From the NCBI GenBank assembly GCA_013360945.1, contig JABWAQ010000001.1, forward strand, positions 62,001-126,000: 64,000 nt of DNA, written 5' to 3'. The notes beneath the pieces were generated by a model that worked only from the letters and a program-made list of their open reading frames with translations, was not told the origin of the DNA and did no database searches. The stretch is from Candidatus Brocadia sp. Lineage in GTDB: Bacteria; Planctomycetota; Brocadiia; Brocadiales; Brocadiaceae. Below are positions 34,953-43,895 of this stretch, one piece after another (positions within the stretch are counted from its first letter, which is position 1; every line of letters starts with the position of its first letter). The position numbers were made by a program, and so were the translations under genes.

Positions 34953-36155
34953 ATGATCCAATTATCTGCCTGTCTTATTGTCAAAAATGAGGCTGACCTT
35001 CTTCCGCGCTGTCTGGAGAGTATCCGCGCTTTCGTGGATGAAATTATTGTTGTGGACACAGGCTCAACTGATAACACTGTGGAAATGGCGCGAAACTATG
35101 GCGCACAGGTGCATTTCTTTTCGTGGATAGAAGACTTTTCAGCCGCCCGCAACAAATCGCTAAGTTACGTCCGTGGTGAATGGATCCTTTACATTGATGC
35201 TGATGAGGCCATTGACACTGTTAATGCCGCCAAGATCCGTCAGATAATTAACAGAAAGGACATTACGGCCGTTACCGTACGTCAGTGTATTCCTCAGCCG
35301 GTCGGCAACATTGCAACTGCCTTCTACAGTGAATATTGTCGTATATTTCGCTTTCATCCAGACATACGCTTCGAGGGGAAAATACACGAACAGATTCTGC
35401 CAGCCATCGAACGACTGGGCGGCCGTGTGTTACGAACAGACATCGTATTTCATCACTGGGCATATGCCGCCAATGGAGAAAAAAAACGGCGCCGAGCGGA
35501 GCGAAACCTACGTTATCTATTAGCCGAATTAGAGAGGGTTCAGGATGACCCCTTTTTATACTTTAACCTAGGTCTGACTTACCGCGAGCTTGGACAACAG
35601 GATGCTGCGATTCGCTCATTTCATCATGCACTTGACAGGGATGATGGCCGTATTAAACGAGAACTTATAGGACTGTGCCATTTAAACCTGGCTAAAATTT
35701 ATCTGGAATCTGGAAACGGTACAAAAGCTGCGCATCATTCGCAGATGTATGCCGCTTTCGATCCGACCAATCCTTTATCTGCTTATATGTTGGCAACCCT
35801 GGCAGTAGCTAACGAACAGTTTAACAAGGCAATCTTCTATCTCGAGACTGCAATACGAATTGCTAAAGGTGGGGCATTTTTCCATCCAAGTGTAGAATTG
35901 AATTTGGCCCAGATTTTTTTGGAGCTTGGCAGTTGCCATAGTGCAGTGGGTGATTTGGTACGTGCGGAACAGGACTTTGCCCGAGCCATAGAGTACAACT
36001 CTTCAATTGCATTGCCTTATCTGCTACGGGGAAATTGTCGCTTTATGCTTGGGGACAAAGCTGGAGCTAAAGAGATGTTTGGGCGTGCTTTGACCATCGA
36101 CTCCTCACTAAGAGACGCTAAAGATGGGCTCGCGTTGTGTTCTAGTCATGAATAA
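34953..36155 (+). CDS. GT2 glycosyltransferase fused to TPRs (between the flagellin genes)
   Basis: The N-terminal GT-A fold (about 1-210) begins 'QLSACLIVKNEADLLPRCLE' with 'IVVDTGSTDNT' and the metal-binding DxD region 'YIDADEAID'. The C-terminal half (about 215-395) is four to five TPRs ('FLYFNLGLTYRELGQQDAAI', 'SVELNLAQIFLELGSC'). This is the SunS-like GT2/TPR class that modifies peptides or proteins. It is related to the three tandem genes at 42081-47179. Its position next to flagellin suggests flagellin glycosylation (inference). The next gene starts 2 bp after its stop. Confidence 0.85.
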   Translation: MIQLSACLIVKNEADLLPRCLESIRAFVDEIIVVDTGSTDNTVEMARNYGAQVHFFSWIEDFSAARNKSLSYVRGEWILYIDADEAIDTVNAAKIRQIINRKDITAVTVRQCIPQPVGNIATAFYSEYCRIFRFHPDIRFEGKIHEQILPAIERLGGRVLRTDIVFHHWAYAANGEKKRRRAERNLRYLLAELERVQDDPFLYFNLGLTYRELGQQDAAIRSFHHALDRDDGRIKRELIGLCHLNLAKIYLESGNGTKAAHHSQMYAAFDPTNPLSAYMLATLAVANEQFNKAIFYLETAIRIAKGGAFFHPSVELNLAQIFLELGSCHSAVGDLVRAEQDFARAIEYNSSIALPYLLRGNCRFMLGDKAGAKEMFGRALTIDSSLRDAKDGLALCSSHE

Positions 36156-36157
36156 AA

Positions 36158-37609
36158 ATGAGAATAAAAGTGTCCATTGACAAATCTCTTCAACAAGGTA
36201 TCGATATGGTTAGGCATGGGATGTTGCATCAGGCCTTGTCACTATTCGAAAAGATTATCAATATCTATCCCAACGAACCTCGTGCACTCTTTAATGCTGC
36301 AGTTGTGCTTGATCTGCTCGGGAAGCGAGACTCTGCATTAATTATGCTGCGCCATAGCATAAAGGCTGATCCAGCTTTCGCTAACCCACATTATTACCTT
36401 GGTAGGTTGCATATGCAGGCTGGACGCTATACTGAAGCCTATCATGCATTTCGTGATACAATTGCCCGCGATGTGGATTTTGCCCCTGCTTATGAGGGGA
36501 TACGGATGGCATCTTCTGCTATGGGTCAATCTGTGAAAGCTGACAAAACAGACATTATTTTCTATACAGGTGGTCATCCATTTCATGGCAGGTCGTTGGA
36601 AGATAGAGGACTTGGGGGGAGCGAGAGTGCACTCATTTATATGGTGCGTGCCCTGGCTGCAAACGGAACTCGGATTCGCGTCTTTTGTAATTGTGACCGA
36701 CCTGGTAATTATGATGGTGTTCACTATGGCAATTTAGTTGACTTCCATATTTACCGTAAACTGTACTCATTACCAATTTTTGTATCGTCACGTTCGATGA
36801 GACCATTTAAGACAGCATTGCAGGCACAGGCAAGCATTTTGTGGATACATGACGCTGTCAATGTTCCATTCTTAGAAGACGAAGACCCAGTCCACTTGCA
36901 CCTTGATCGTATCTTTACCATTAGCAACTGGCAGAAGGACGAATGGTCACGTCATTTTGGTATTCCACATGAACGGTTTTTTCTGACGCGCAACGGGGTG
37001 GATTTGGCAACATTTAAGCCGGCCGAGAAAAGAGACAGGCATCGTCTTATTTATGTAAGTCGTCCCGATCGTGGACTGGACGTGCTGTTGGAACTGTTTC
37101 CACATATCCGGAAGTATGTCCCGGATGCCAGTTTGTATATCTATACGTATCAACTACCCGGCGATAGATTGGATGATCGTATTTATCAACTGATACAACA
37201 ACCCGGAGTGTATATGCGGGGGAGCTTGCCTAAAACATCACTGGCATCAGAGATGGCACTTGCTCGCCTTATGGTTTATCCTAGTACCTGGCGAGAAACA
37301 TCGTGCATTGCTGCTATTGAAGCCCAGGCATGTGGTGTACCGGTCGTTACCAGTACGCTGGCTGCTTTATCTGAAACAGTACACGATGGTGTTAGTGGAT
37401 ACCTCATTCCCGGAGACCCCCGTACAGTTAAGTTTGGACGTCGCTTCATAGAATCCGTAGTGACTCTTATGAACGATGATGAAGTGTGGCAAAAACTAAG
37501 CCAGAGTGCGCGCTACCGTTGTGAGTTGCTATATGATTGGAACGTAATTGCTAAAGAGTGGTTGGGGGAACTGACAAGACTGCTAGACACAAGGAAGCAT
37601 GTTTTGTGA
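36158..37609 (+). CDS. TPR + GT4 (GT-B) glycosyltransferase
   Basis: The reverse arrangement to its neighbour: three TPRs at the N-terminus (about 8-115, 'FNAAVVLDLLGKRDSALIML') followed by a GT-B fold (about 125-480) with 'GLGGSESALIYMVRALA' (nucleotide-sugar domain), 'FTISNWQKDEWSRHFG', 'RNGVDLATFKPAEKRDRHR' and the GT4 signature 'ETSCIAAIEAQACGVPVV'. It shares a transcript with the preceding GT2-TPR gene. It points toward flaG, which is on the opposite strand. Confidence 0.85.
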   Translation: MRIKVSIDKSLQQGIDMVRHGMLHQALSLFEKIINIYPNEPRALFNAAVVLDLLGKRDSALIMLRHSIKADPAFANPHYYLGRLHMQAGRYTEAYHAFRDTIARDVDFAPAYEGIRMASSAMGQSVKADKTDIIFYTGGHPFHGRSLEDRGLGGSESALIYMVRALAANGTRIRVFCNCDRPGNYDGVHYGNLVDFHIYRKLYSLPIFVSSRSMRPFKTALQAQASILWIHDAVNVPFLEDEDPVHLHLDRIFTISNWQKDEWSRHFGIPHERFFLTRNGVDLATFKPAEKRDRHRLIYVSRPDRGLDVLLELFPHIRKYVPDASLYIYTYQLPGDRLDDRIYQLIQQPGVYMRGSLPKTSLASEMALARLMVYPSTWRETSCIAAIEAQACGVPVVTSTLAALSETVHDGVSGYLIPGDPRTVKFGRRFIESVVTLMNDDEVWQKLSQSARYRCELLYDWNVIAKEWLGELTRLLDTRKHVL

Positions 37610-37697
37610 TGTTCAGGTAAGTTAAAGCAAAAAAGGTTAAAATAATTTGTATTTAACTGGCTTGCTTAATTAATGTCTTTTTGTTGTATTTCACAAC

Positions 37698-38009
37698 TCA
37701 ACGTTGGTTGTTTAGATAGTTATTTAATAATTTCAGTCTATCAATGGTTTCTTCAGGGGGTATTTGCCTGATTACCTTATTTGTAATTGAGTCTTTAACC
37801 GTGGTAACGACGATGTGCAAATCCTTTTCTATTAAAAAAGCAACCTTTGTTCCTAAGTTGTAGTGTGTAATAGGTGAAGATGTTTCGTTATACTGATCAT
37901 CATCCTCTTGTGTTTTCGATGGAATAAAGTTCTTTTTTACAAGCTCATCTTTGTTAATGTAATTATGCTCTTTATGGGGATTAACCGCATGAATATTATG
38001 TATTTCCAT
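37698..38009 (-). CDS. flaG: FlaG-like protein
   Basis: A 103-aa protein with the FlaG C-terminal pattern 'LHIVVTTVKDSITNKVIRQI' then 'PPEETIDRL', after a poorly conserved polar N-terminus. FlaG influences filament length in some bacteria. It is the last gene of fliD-fliT-fliS-flaG, ending 88 bp from the converging glycosyltransferase gene. Confidence 0.85.
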   Translation of the reverse strand: MEIHNIHAVNPHKEHNYINKDELVKKNFIPSKTQEDDDQYNETSSPITHYNLGTKVAFLIEKDLHIVVTTVKDSITNKVIRQIPPEETIDRLKLLNNYLNNQR

Positions 38010-38171
38010 ATATCCACTCCTGCGAAATTATACTACTCGGAGTTATCAAAAGAGTTTCCCGCTTATACAAAAAACATAAGTCAAACACACAATAAGAGAA
38101 TGTACTTATTGTATACGAATTTTGTTTATGTAACATTACAAAAAATATAGGCGAACCGGGGGATATTGACT

Positions 38172-38513
38172 TTATAGACTACATGATTGTAACGCTTCTG
38201 GTTGAACGCTGTCCTGTACCTGAATCCATGTGTCTCGCAATTCTTTTAATATTTTTAAAGTAGTGTCAAAGTTACCTCGTTTAACCTCTCGCATGCAGTA
38301 CTCATACAATCTGAACAAGGAATTAGAGATTTCTGCATAATCAAAGTTGAGGGAATCAATTAACTCAACAAGAACAGTACTTGTTTTGGCCTCATCTTTG
38401 CGATTACAAGCTGCAATTCCAGCGTCATAAGCCTTGATCAGTAGTTGAACGGGATTTAACGTCATAATCTCCTGTTCTAAATAGACACTGCTCATTTTTC
38501 TCGTAGCAATCAT
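38172..38513 (-). CDS. fliS: Flagellin export chaperone FliS
   Basis: FliS binds the C-terminus of newly made flagellin and delivers it to FlhA. The 113-aa protein has the family's N-terminal 'YLEQEIMTLNPVQLLIKAYD', followed by the four-helix pattern ('SLFRLYEYCMREVKRGNFDT', 'LKELRDTW'). It lies between flaG and the fliT-like gene. Confidence 0.93.
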   Translation of the reverse strand: MIATRKMSSVYLEQEIMTLNPVQLLIKAYDAGIAACNRKDEAKTSTVLVELIDSLNFDYAEISNSLFRLYEYCMREVKRGNFDTTLKILKELRDTWIQVQDSVQPEALQSCSL

Positions 38514-38561
38514 AAATCTCTGACTCCTTTTTAAAAGTTATAATGAAATATGTACATTTAA

Positions 38562-38996
38562 TTATCCACAAACATCAACTAATGAGGGTATATTATTAAC
38601 GTGTTTTCTCAGATTATTCACAAGATGCTTGCCTTCTTGAATTTTTTCCAGATCGAAGGTAACGTTTTTAATTCGTTGACTAATCAAAGATGTAATTTCA
38701 TCATTAAGGAAGGCAGTGGCATTTGATAGTTGTTGAATTTGTTGGAGTAGTTCACTATTTTGTAATTTCCATTTACTATTATCGGTAAAATCAGGACATT
38801 CTTTAATAGAATGGTAATATTTTACCAATGAATCAATCTTATCTATCAGCAAGCGCCTTTCTTTAATGTTCTCCTCTAAAGAGTTCTCGTAATAACCTTC
38901 CAACAATACCCTTTTGATTTCATGGGTATTATGGAGAAGGGCTTTATGATCTTTTAACAACGTCGTAAATAAGTCTATTATTTTCTCTCGATCCAT
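38562..38996 (-). CDS. FliT/FlgN-like flagellar chaperone (probable)
   Basis: An all-helical 144-aa protein with heptad pattern throughout. It sits between fliD and fliS, where fliT is normally found. FliT is the FliD chaperone; FlgN serves FlgK/FlgL. Sequence conservation in both families is too low to choose by eye. There is no membrane segment or signal peptide. Confidence 0.6.
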   Translation of the reverse strand: MDREKIIDLFTTLLKDHKALLHNTHEIKRVLLEGYYENSLEENIKERRLLIDKIDSLVKYYHSIKECPDFTDNSKWKLQNSELLQQIQQLSNATAFLNDEITSLISQRIKNVTFDLEKIQEGKHLVNNLRKHVNNIPSLVDVCG

Positions 38997-39089
38997 GTTG
39001 AAGAATGTTGATGTTCCAAAATTCTAAAACAAGTATGTAATAAAAGAAATATACTTTCTTTGATTCTGTTTCGATACGATAATATAAAA

Positions 39090-40865
39090 TTAAAACATGG
39101 TGTAGTAAGAGTTTGTGAGAGATGTAATCTGACTACCCTGAAGTACAGCGATGTTTAGTAAGTCTTGCATTTTATACAATTGTTGGCGATATAGATTTTC
39201 TTTAATCGATAAACGGTTTTCCATATTAGCTATACGGGTATCGATATCAGTTATCTGCTTACTGATCACATTCTTTGTCTCATCGATAATTGAACTTCTA
39301 TTAGAAGAGGAACCCTCTACAAAAGGTTTTAAGATGGTTTCAATCTTTTTAGCGACACCATTTGTGGAATTAAATAGATTTTCAACTGTTTTATAATTAG
39401 AGGCAATAGCATTATTAAATTTGGTTGTATCGGATAAACTGGCCTTTAGATTAGTGCTGATAGTAATACCAATTTCATTGAGATAATCAGGATTTCCTGA
39501 CGTAATACCGCTTATCTGTTCAGATAGTTTTTGAAATAATTGGCTTCTTAAGGAAGTGAAGGTTGTATTGCCTGCAAGTGGACCCCTTGTCTTGGTACTT
39601 ATATTTACACTGGATTTATCTTTTATGTATTCTGTTACTGCATTGAATGTATCCAGGAAACCGGTAATTTTGGATTGAATGGAGCTTGTATCCTGCTTAA
39701 CGGTTACGGCTGTATAGGTGTTATCTGTATAGTCTGTGACATTTGTATTTTTGAGGGTATATGTAATTCCATTTATCGTAAAGGTGTTTGTACTTTTGGC
39801 TATCTGGTCTGCTGTAGCAGAGCTGTTTATCGTAAAAAGTGCGTCTGCACCGTTTGTTTGGGTTGCTCCAGACAATTTCAGAGTATTCAATAAATTACCA
39901 CTCACATCCAATAGTGTAATTGAGTCCGTGCTTCCCGTAGCTTTAGATTTAATAATGACTTTATCGAGGGAACTATCATAAAACGCGTTTACATTGGCCG
40001 TGGAACTGTTTATTTTGGAGATAACATTATCTAATGTGTCTGTGTCAGTATTATAGGTAATTGATACGCCATTAATTTTAAAGCTGCCAGTAGCAGTACT
40101 TGTCAGCATTGAATCAAAATTGGCTTTGGACAGAAGCACATCGCTTTGTATGCCAGTGTTGCCGTTGCCTGTATAAGTACCAACCGTTATTTTTGCCTGT
40201 GTTAAAAATGGGTTTGTTCCTGTATCTGATATAACCAAATCCGTTGCTGCGCTCTTTTGTTCAATGGTAAATTTGTCTTCAGTTTTATTATAATATATAT
40301 TTGCATTTGCAGTGACATCGGTGTTGACCGCATCCATGAATGATTGAATCGTGCTATAATTTGATAAGGTGAAGGTTTGTCCATTGATAGTTACAGCTCC
40401 GTCAGGGGTATTTTCGAATCCTGCATCAGCAAAACTCTTTGACACATCAATGATGCCCGTACCAGGTGCTACCTTTGAGGCGCTTTTAGTAGCGGATTTG
40501 GTTATTAACTCTGCGGTGCTCTGTATTGAGGCGCCGGCGGCCAATTGTTTTACACGAATCTGGAATGCCCCAGTAGCCGCATTACTATCAACGGATGCAA
40601 TTACTTTCGTCTCATCGCTGGAACTGGATGTTCTCGAATTATATATAGAACTCGTGGTGGAATTGGATAAATCCCTTGCTGCTGTAAGGAGATCAGAAAG
40701 TTTTGTCTTTAAATCGCTATAAATAGTTAAACTGCTATTGAGACCGGTCTTTTTGGTATTCAGCGATGACAATGGCCTTCGTTCTAGTGCCATGAACTGA
40801 TTAACCAATAAGTTAAAACTTGAGCTTGTATTAAATGCAGTCGTTATGGAAGATGATATGGCCAT
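39090..40865 (-). CDS. fliD: Flagellar filament capping protein FliD (hook-associated protein 2)
   Basis: Forms the distal cap under which flagellin monomers fold. The N-terminal helix has 'SSFNLLVNQFMALERRPL', and the C-terminal one contains 'DIDTRIANMENRLSIKENLY' with 'RQQLYKMQDLL'. The middle is a Thr/Ser/Asn-rich beta domain (about 100-380) as in FliD. At 591 aa it is longer than the enterobacterial protein (about 470 aa) because of an expanded middle domain. It follows the flagellin terminator on the minus strand. Confidence 0.94.
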   Translation of the reverse strand: MAISSSITTAFNTSSSFNLLVNQFMALERRPLSSLNTKKTGLNSSLTIYSDLKTKLSDLLTAARDLSNSTTSSIYNSRTSSSSDETKVIASVDSNAATGAFQIRVKQLAAGASIQSTAELITKSATKSASKVAPGTGIIDVSKSFADAGFENTPDGAVTINGQTFTLSNYSTIQSFMDAVNTDVTANANIYYNKTEDKFTIEQKSAATDLVISDTGTNPFLTQAKITVGTYTGNGNTGIQSDVLLSKANFDSMLTSTATGSFKINGVSITYNTDTDTLDNVISKINSSTANVNAFYDSSLDKVIIKSKATGSTDSITLLDVSGNLLNTLKLSGATQTNGADALFTINSSATADQIAKSTNTFTINGITYTLKNTNVTDYTDNTYTAVTVKQDTSSIQSKITGFLDTFNAVTEYIKDKSSVNISTKTRGPLAGNTTFTSLRSQLFQKLSEQISGITSGNPDYLNEIGITISTNLKASLSDTTKFNNAIASNYKTVENLFNSTNGVAKKIETILKPFVEGSSSNRSSIIDETKNVISKQITDIDTRIANMENRLSIKENLYRQQLYKMQDLLNIAVLQGSQITSLTNSYYTMF

Positions 40866-40910
40866 AGTATAACCCTTACAAGAGTGTATTCTTAAACAAT
40901 ACGTAGTATC

Positions 40911-40950
40911 TCAAAATAAAAACTGGGGATGGGATAAAACCCATCCCCAG
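40911..40950 (-). terminator. Rho-independent terminator after flagellin 2
   Basis: An 11-bp perfect stem (40923-40933 with 40940-40950, loop ATAAAA in + reading), followed on the minus strand by TTTTTATTTT. It lies 13 bp after the stop codon of the minus-strand flagellin. It probably limits read-through into fliD. Confidence 0.9.
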
Positions 40951-40963
40951 CGTAAAGCCCATT

Positions 40964-41890
40964 TTATCTGAAAAGGCTTAGTATGGACTGTGGTCCTGAA
41001 TTTGCTTGTGCAAGCATTGCACTGGCTGTCTGTTGCAAGATCTGCAGTTTTGTTGCATTTAATTGCTCGTATGCCATATCAGCATCCTCAATTCGACTTC
41101 TGGCTGCCTCAGTGTTGGTTTTGGCTACTGTCAGACTTGTTTCCTGATAGCTCAACCTGTTTACTACAGAACCGATATAGCTCAACGCCTCTGATACATC
41201 AGCAATGGCATTATCTATCCTACCCATTAAGTTTTGTGCAGATGCTGATGAGCCTACCAATGAACCTGCAAGGGTGTTACCGCTGAGACGTGTACCACCA
41301 CTGGCATCAAGTCTTAGCTGAGTAGACCGATAACCTGTGTTGCCACTTTCAAGGCTGACGTTTCCTGTCTTCAAGAGGTTAAACTGCAATATATCGTTTG
41401 TAGAACTGTTTCCACCGCCAATCTGGAATTTAAACAACACGTTGCCTGCGGTTGCATTGCTCGAACCTGTACCGCTAAATATCGATTTGGAGTTCCATGT
41501 GGCCTGTGTGACTTCAAGATTAATTTGTGTGGCCAACGCAGCAAGTTCGGCTTTGATGGCGGTACGCTCAGATGTACCAAGCGAATCATCGGCTGCCTGA
41601 GTAGCCTTCGTCTTCATCTGTGTCAGGATATCAACGATATTATTCAAATGGCCTTCTGCAACTGATACCAGATTTTTGGCCGACCCTATGTTGTTTAATG
41701 CCTGACCAAGACCTTCCGCACGCGCATTAAATTTTTTGGCAATGGTATAACCAGCTGCATCGTCACCAGTAGTATTAATCCTCTTGCCAGTAGCCAATCT
41801 TAATTGAGAAATAGACAAACGCCCATTGACATCGGTTAACGACCTTAGGGCATTTAACGCATTAAGATTCGTATTAATTCTTGTACTCAT
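40964..41890 (-). CDS. fliC: Flagellin (copy 2)
   Basis: A 308-aa flagellin, very similar to copy 1 (about 90 % protein identity by eye, with the central region almost unchanged). It has the same conserved termini, e.g. 'LRLATGKRINTTGDDAAGY' and 'EDADMAYEQLNATKLQILQ'. A strong ribosome site (AAGGAGG) precedes the ATG. A sigma-28 promoter match lies about 120-150 bp upstream and a clear terminator follows. With copy 1 it forms an inverted repeat of about 0.9 kb around 6.25 kb. Confidence 0.96.
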   Translation of the reverse strand: MSTRINTNLNALNALRSLTDVNGRLSISQLRLATGKRINTTGDDAAGYTIAKKFNARAEGLGQALNNIGSAKNLVSVAEGHLNNIVDILTQMKTKATQAADDSLGTSERTAIKAELAALATQINLEVTQATWNSKSIFSGTGSSNATAGNVLFKFQIGGGNSSTNDILQFNLLKTGNVSLESGNTGYRSTQLRLDASGGTRLSGNTLAGSLVGSSASAQNLMGRIDNAIADVSEALSYIGSVVNRLSYQETSLTVAKTNTEAARSRIEDADMAYEQLNATKLQILQQTASAMLAQANSGPQSILSLFR

Positions 41891-42014
41891 TTTCTAACCT
41901 CCTTGTTTCAATGTTTTTTCTCATATTCCATAATGAGAAGAAACGAGCTTGTTTAATCTAAAATACACACATATTTAGACTGACTAGCCAAGTCTTTTAT
42001 GGTACCTGATGCAA

Positions 42015-42041
42015 TTATCGGTGGAAGTTTAAATAAGTTTA
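42015..42041 (-). promoter_or_regulatory. Sigma-28 (FliA) promoter before flagellin 2
   Basis: On the minus strand TAAA (42038-42041) and ACCGATAA (42015-42022) are 15 nt apart, matching TAAA-N15-GCCGATAA in all but the first base of the -10 element. The predicted start is about 115 nt upstream of the ATG. The matching sigma factor gene is at 29572. Confidence 0.8.
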
Positions 42042-42080
42042 ATTTTTTTAAATACTATTTTTTAAATTAACTAGCTTTTT

Positions 42081-43847
42081 TTATATGAGTTGCCCATTGA
42101 ACTGTTTTTTTAAGGTCGTGAGGTTTCTTGCTGCCTGATTACAACCGGGATCTAATGTAAGCGCTGTCTGGAATCCAATTATGGCGGATTCTAATTTGCC
42201 TAATCTGGCGTAACAAGTGGCAATATTGGTAATCGCAGTTGTATCAGATGGAGAGGTTTTAAGGTATTTCTCTAATAATTCGATGGCAGTGTCATATTCC
42301 TCTATCTCTATGCAGAGATTTCCAAGGTCGTGATATATACTGTTATTCGAGGGGTTGGATTTTAGCGTCATTTGGATAAAACTAATTGCACTCTCCCTGT
42401 TGCCGTATTTGCATTTAATTCTTTCCATAAGACATTTGAGTCCCAGATGGTCTGGATAAGAAGAAATTATTATCTTTATAGTCTCCTCAGCCTCTTTAAG
42501 TTTATCTGTTTGTATGAGTAAGTTTATTAGAAGAATATATGCATTTATGTTTTTGTTATCTTTCTGGATCAACCATTTAAAAGTATTGATGGCCTCATGG
42601 TGTTTCTTCTGCATAACTTGTATCTTCCCTAGTAAGAGGCGCATCGAATTGTCAGCAATGCCTAGTTTGACAGCAGTATTAGCTATATTTTCAGCCTCGT
42701 CCAGGCGGTTTTGAGAAGTATAGAGTTGAGTAAGGTTTGAGTAATATAGGGACACCTTATTATTGAGCTCCATCGCTTTTTTGTAAGCTATTTCGGCCTC
42801 ATTTTTATGTCCCAGACCCTCATAACATACTCCAATATTGTCATATGCTTTGTGTTCATAATAATAAGAATCTACAATAGACAGATTAAAGGAAGGATTT
42901 TTATTTTCTCTATCCTTCATAATGAGGTATTTTTTAAAATAATGTAAGGCATCATTAAATGCTGCCTTTTTCAACAGTATTTCTCCCATAATGAATAAAA
43001 GGTCAAGCGAATCAGGATTTCCATTAATCGCTTCCTGGCAGATTTCTTCAGCCCTGTTTAGTTGATTTGTATTTATTAAGGCATATACAAGGTCAATGTA
43101 TATTCTTTGTCTTTGGCTTTTGGCGTCAAAGTCTGTTTGTAATACAGACAGTCTTAATCCCTTTTCTCCCAATTCAATAACTTTATCAAAATTGTATTCG
43201 TTTCTGTAGTTTCGAATAAGGTTTGCCATGACAAAAATATTATTAGGGTTTTCTGCAAGCTGCTGTCGTAACAGGTCGCCAGTTCTTTTATATTTTTTTT
43301 GCATTTCGCTATCAGATAAATTGTATCCATAGTGATAGAACCTTATTTCAGAATGAATTGCCCTGCCTTCGAAGATGAGTTGATTATGTACAATTCCCTC
43401 GAAATGGGCTTTTCCCCTGCGAAATACCCTTGTGTAGTAGTGTTTTGATCGACCACCCGGAAGGTCACTATATATTGCAACAAATATAGCATTGTATGAG
43501 TTATCAGTTATTAATTTGTGTAAAAAGGGGATGTCAGTCTGTTCAATAGCCTCATCGGCATCGATTTGCAGAATCCAATCGCATGTTGCATAGTTCAGGG
43601 AGTGATTTCTCGCCTCACTAAAACTATTCTTCCAGGGATGATGGTATACTTTTGCAGCAAAGGATTGTGCAATTTCAATGGTTTTATCTGTCGAACCTGT
43701 ATCCACAATAATGATTTCATCTACAGCGTGTCTGATGCTTTGTAAACACTGGGCAAGAAATTTCTCTTCATTCTTAACGATCATGCATGCAGAGAGTGTG
43801 GGTCTGCCATTATTTGATATAGTTTGTTTGTTCGTAACATTCATCAA
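42081..43847 (-). CDS. GT2 glycosyltransferase with TPRs (tandem copy 1)
   Basis: A 588-aa protein with an N-terminal GT2 domain (about 10-240): 'TLSACMIVKNEEKFLAQCLQ', 'IIVDTGSTDKT' and the metal motif 'LQIDADEAIE'. About eight TPRs follow (about 255-580). It is closely related in sequence and layout to the next gene upstream (43896-45653), and more distantly to 45758-47179 and 34953-36155. It lies directly upstream of the flagellin 2 promoter region, in the same direction. Proposed role: addition of a sugar to flagellin or another surface protein. Confidence 0.85.
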   Translation of the reverse strand: MMNVTNKQTISNNGRPTLSACMIVKNEEKFLAQCLQSIRHAVDEIIIVDTGSTDKTIEIAQSFAAKVYHHPWKNSFSEARNHSLNYATCDWILQIDADEAIEQTDIPFLHKLITDNSYNAIFVAIYSDLPGGRSKHYYTRVFRRGKAHFEGIVHNQLIFEGRAIHSEIRFYHYGYNLSDSEMQKKYKRTGDLLRQQLAENPNNIFVMANLIRNYRNEYNFDKVIELGEKGLRLSVLQTDFDAKSQRQRIYIDLVYALINTNQLNRAEEICQEAINGNPDSLDLLFIMGEILLKKAAFNDALHYFKKYLIMKDRENKNPSFNLSIVDSYYYEHKAYDNIGVCYEGLGHKNEAEIAYKKAMELNNKVSLYYSNLTQLYTSQNRLDEAENIANTAVKLGIADNSMRLLLGKIQVMQKKHHEAINTFKWLIQKDNKNINAYILLINLLIQTDKLKEAEETIKIIISSYPDHLGLKCLMERIKCKYGNRESAISFIQMTLKSNPSNNSIYHDLGNLCIEIEEYDTAIELLEKYLKTSPSDTTAITNIATCYARLGKLESAIIGFQTALTLDPGCNQAARNLTTLKKQFNGQLI

Positions 43848-43895
43848 TTATTCACCGTATTAATTTAAGTTGTATGCCATTTTGTAAAAATAACT

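Noticed and set aside
40862-40877. Minus-strand GG-N10-GC match before fliD
   Set aside because: The -12 element overlaps the fliD start codon, so transcription would begin inside the gene.
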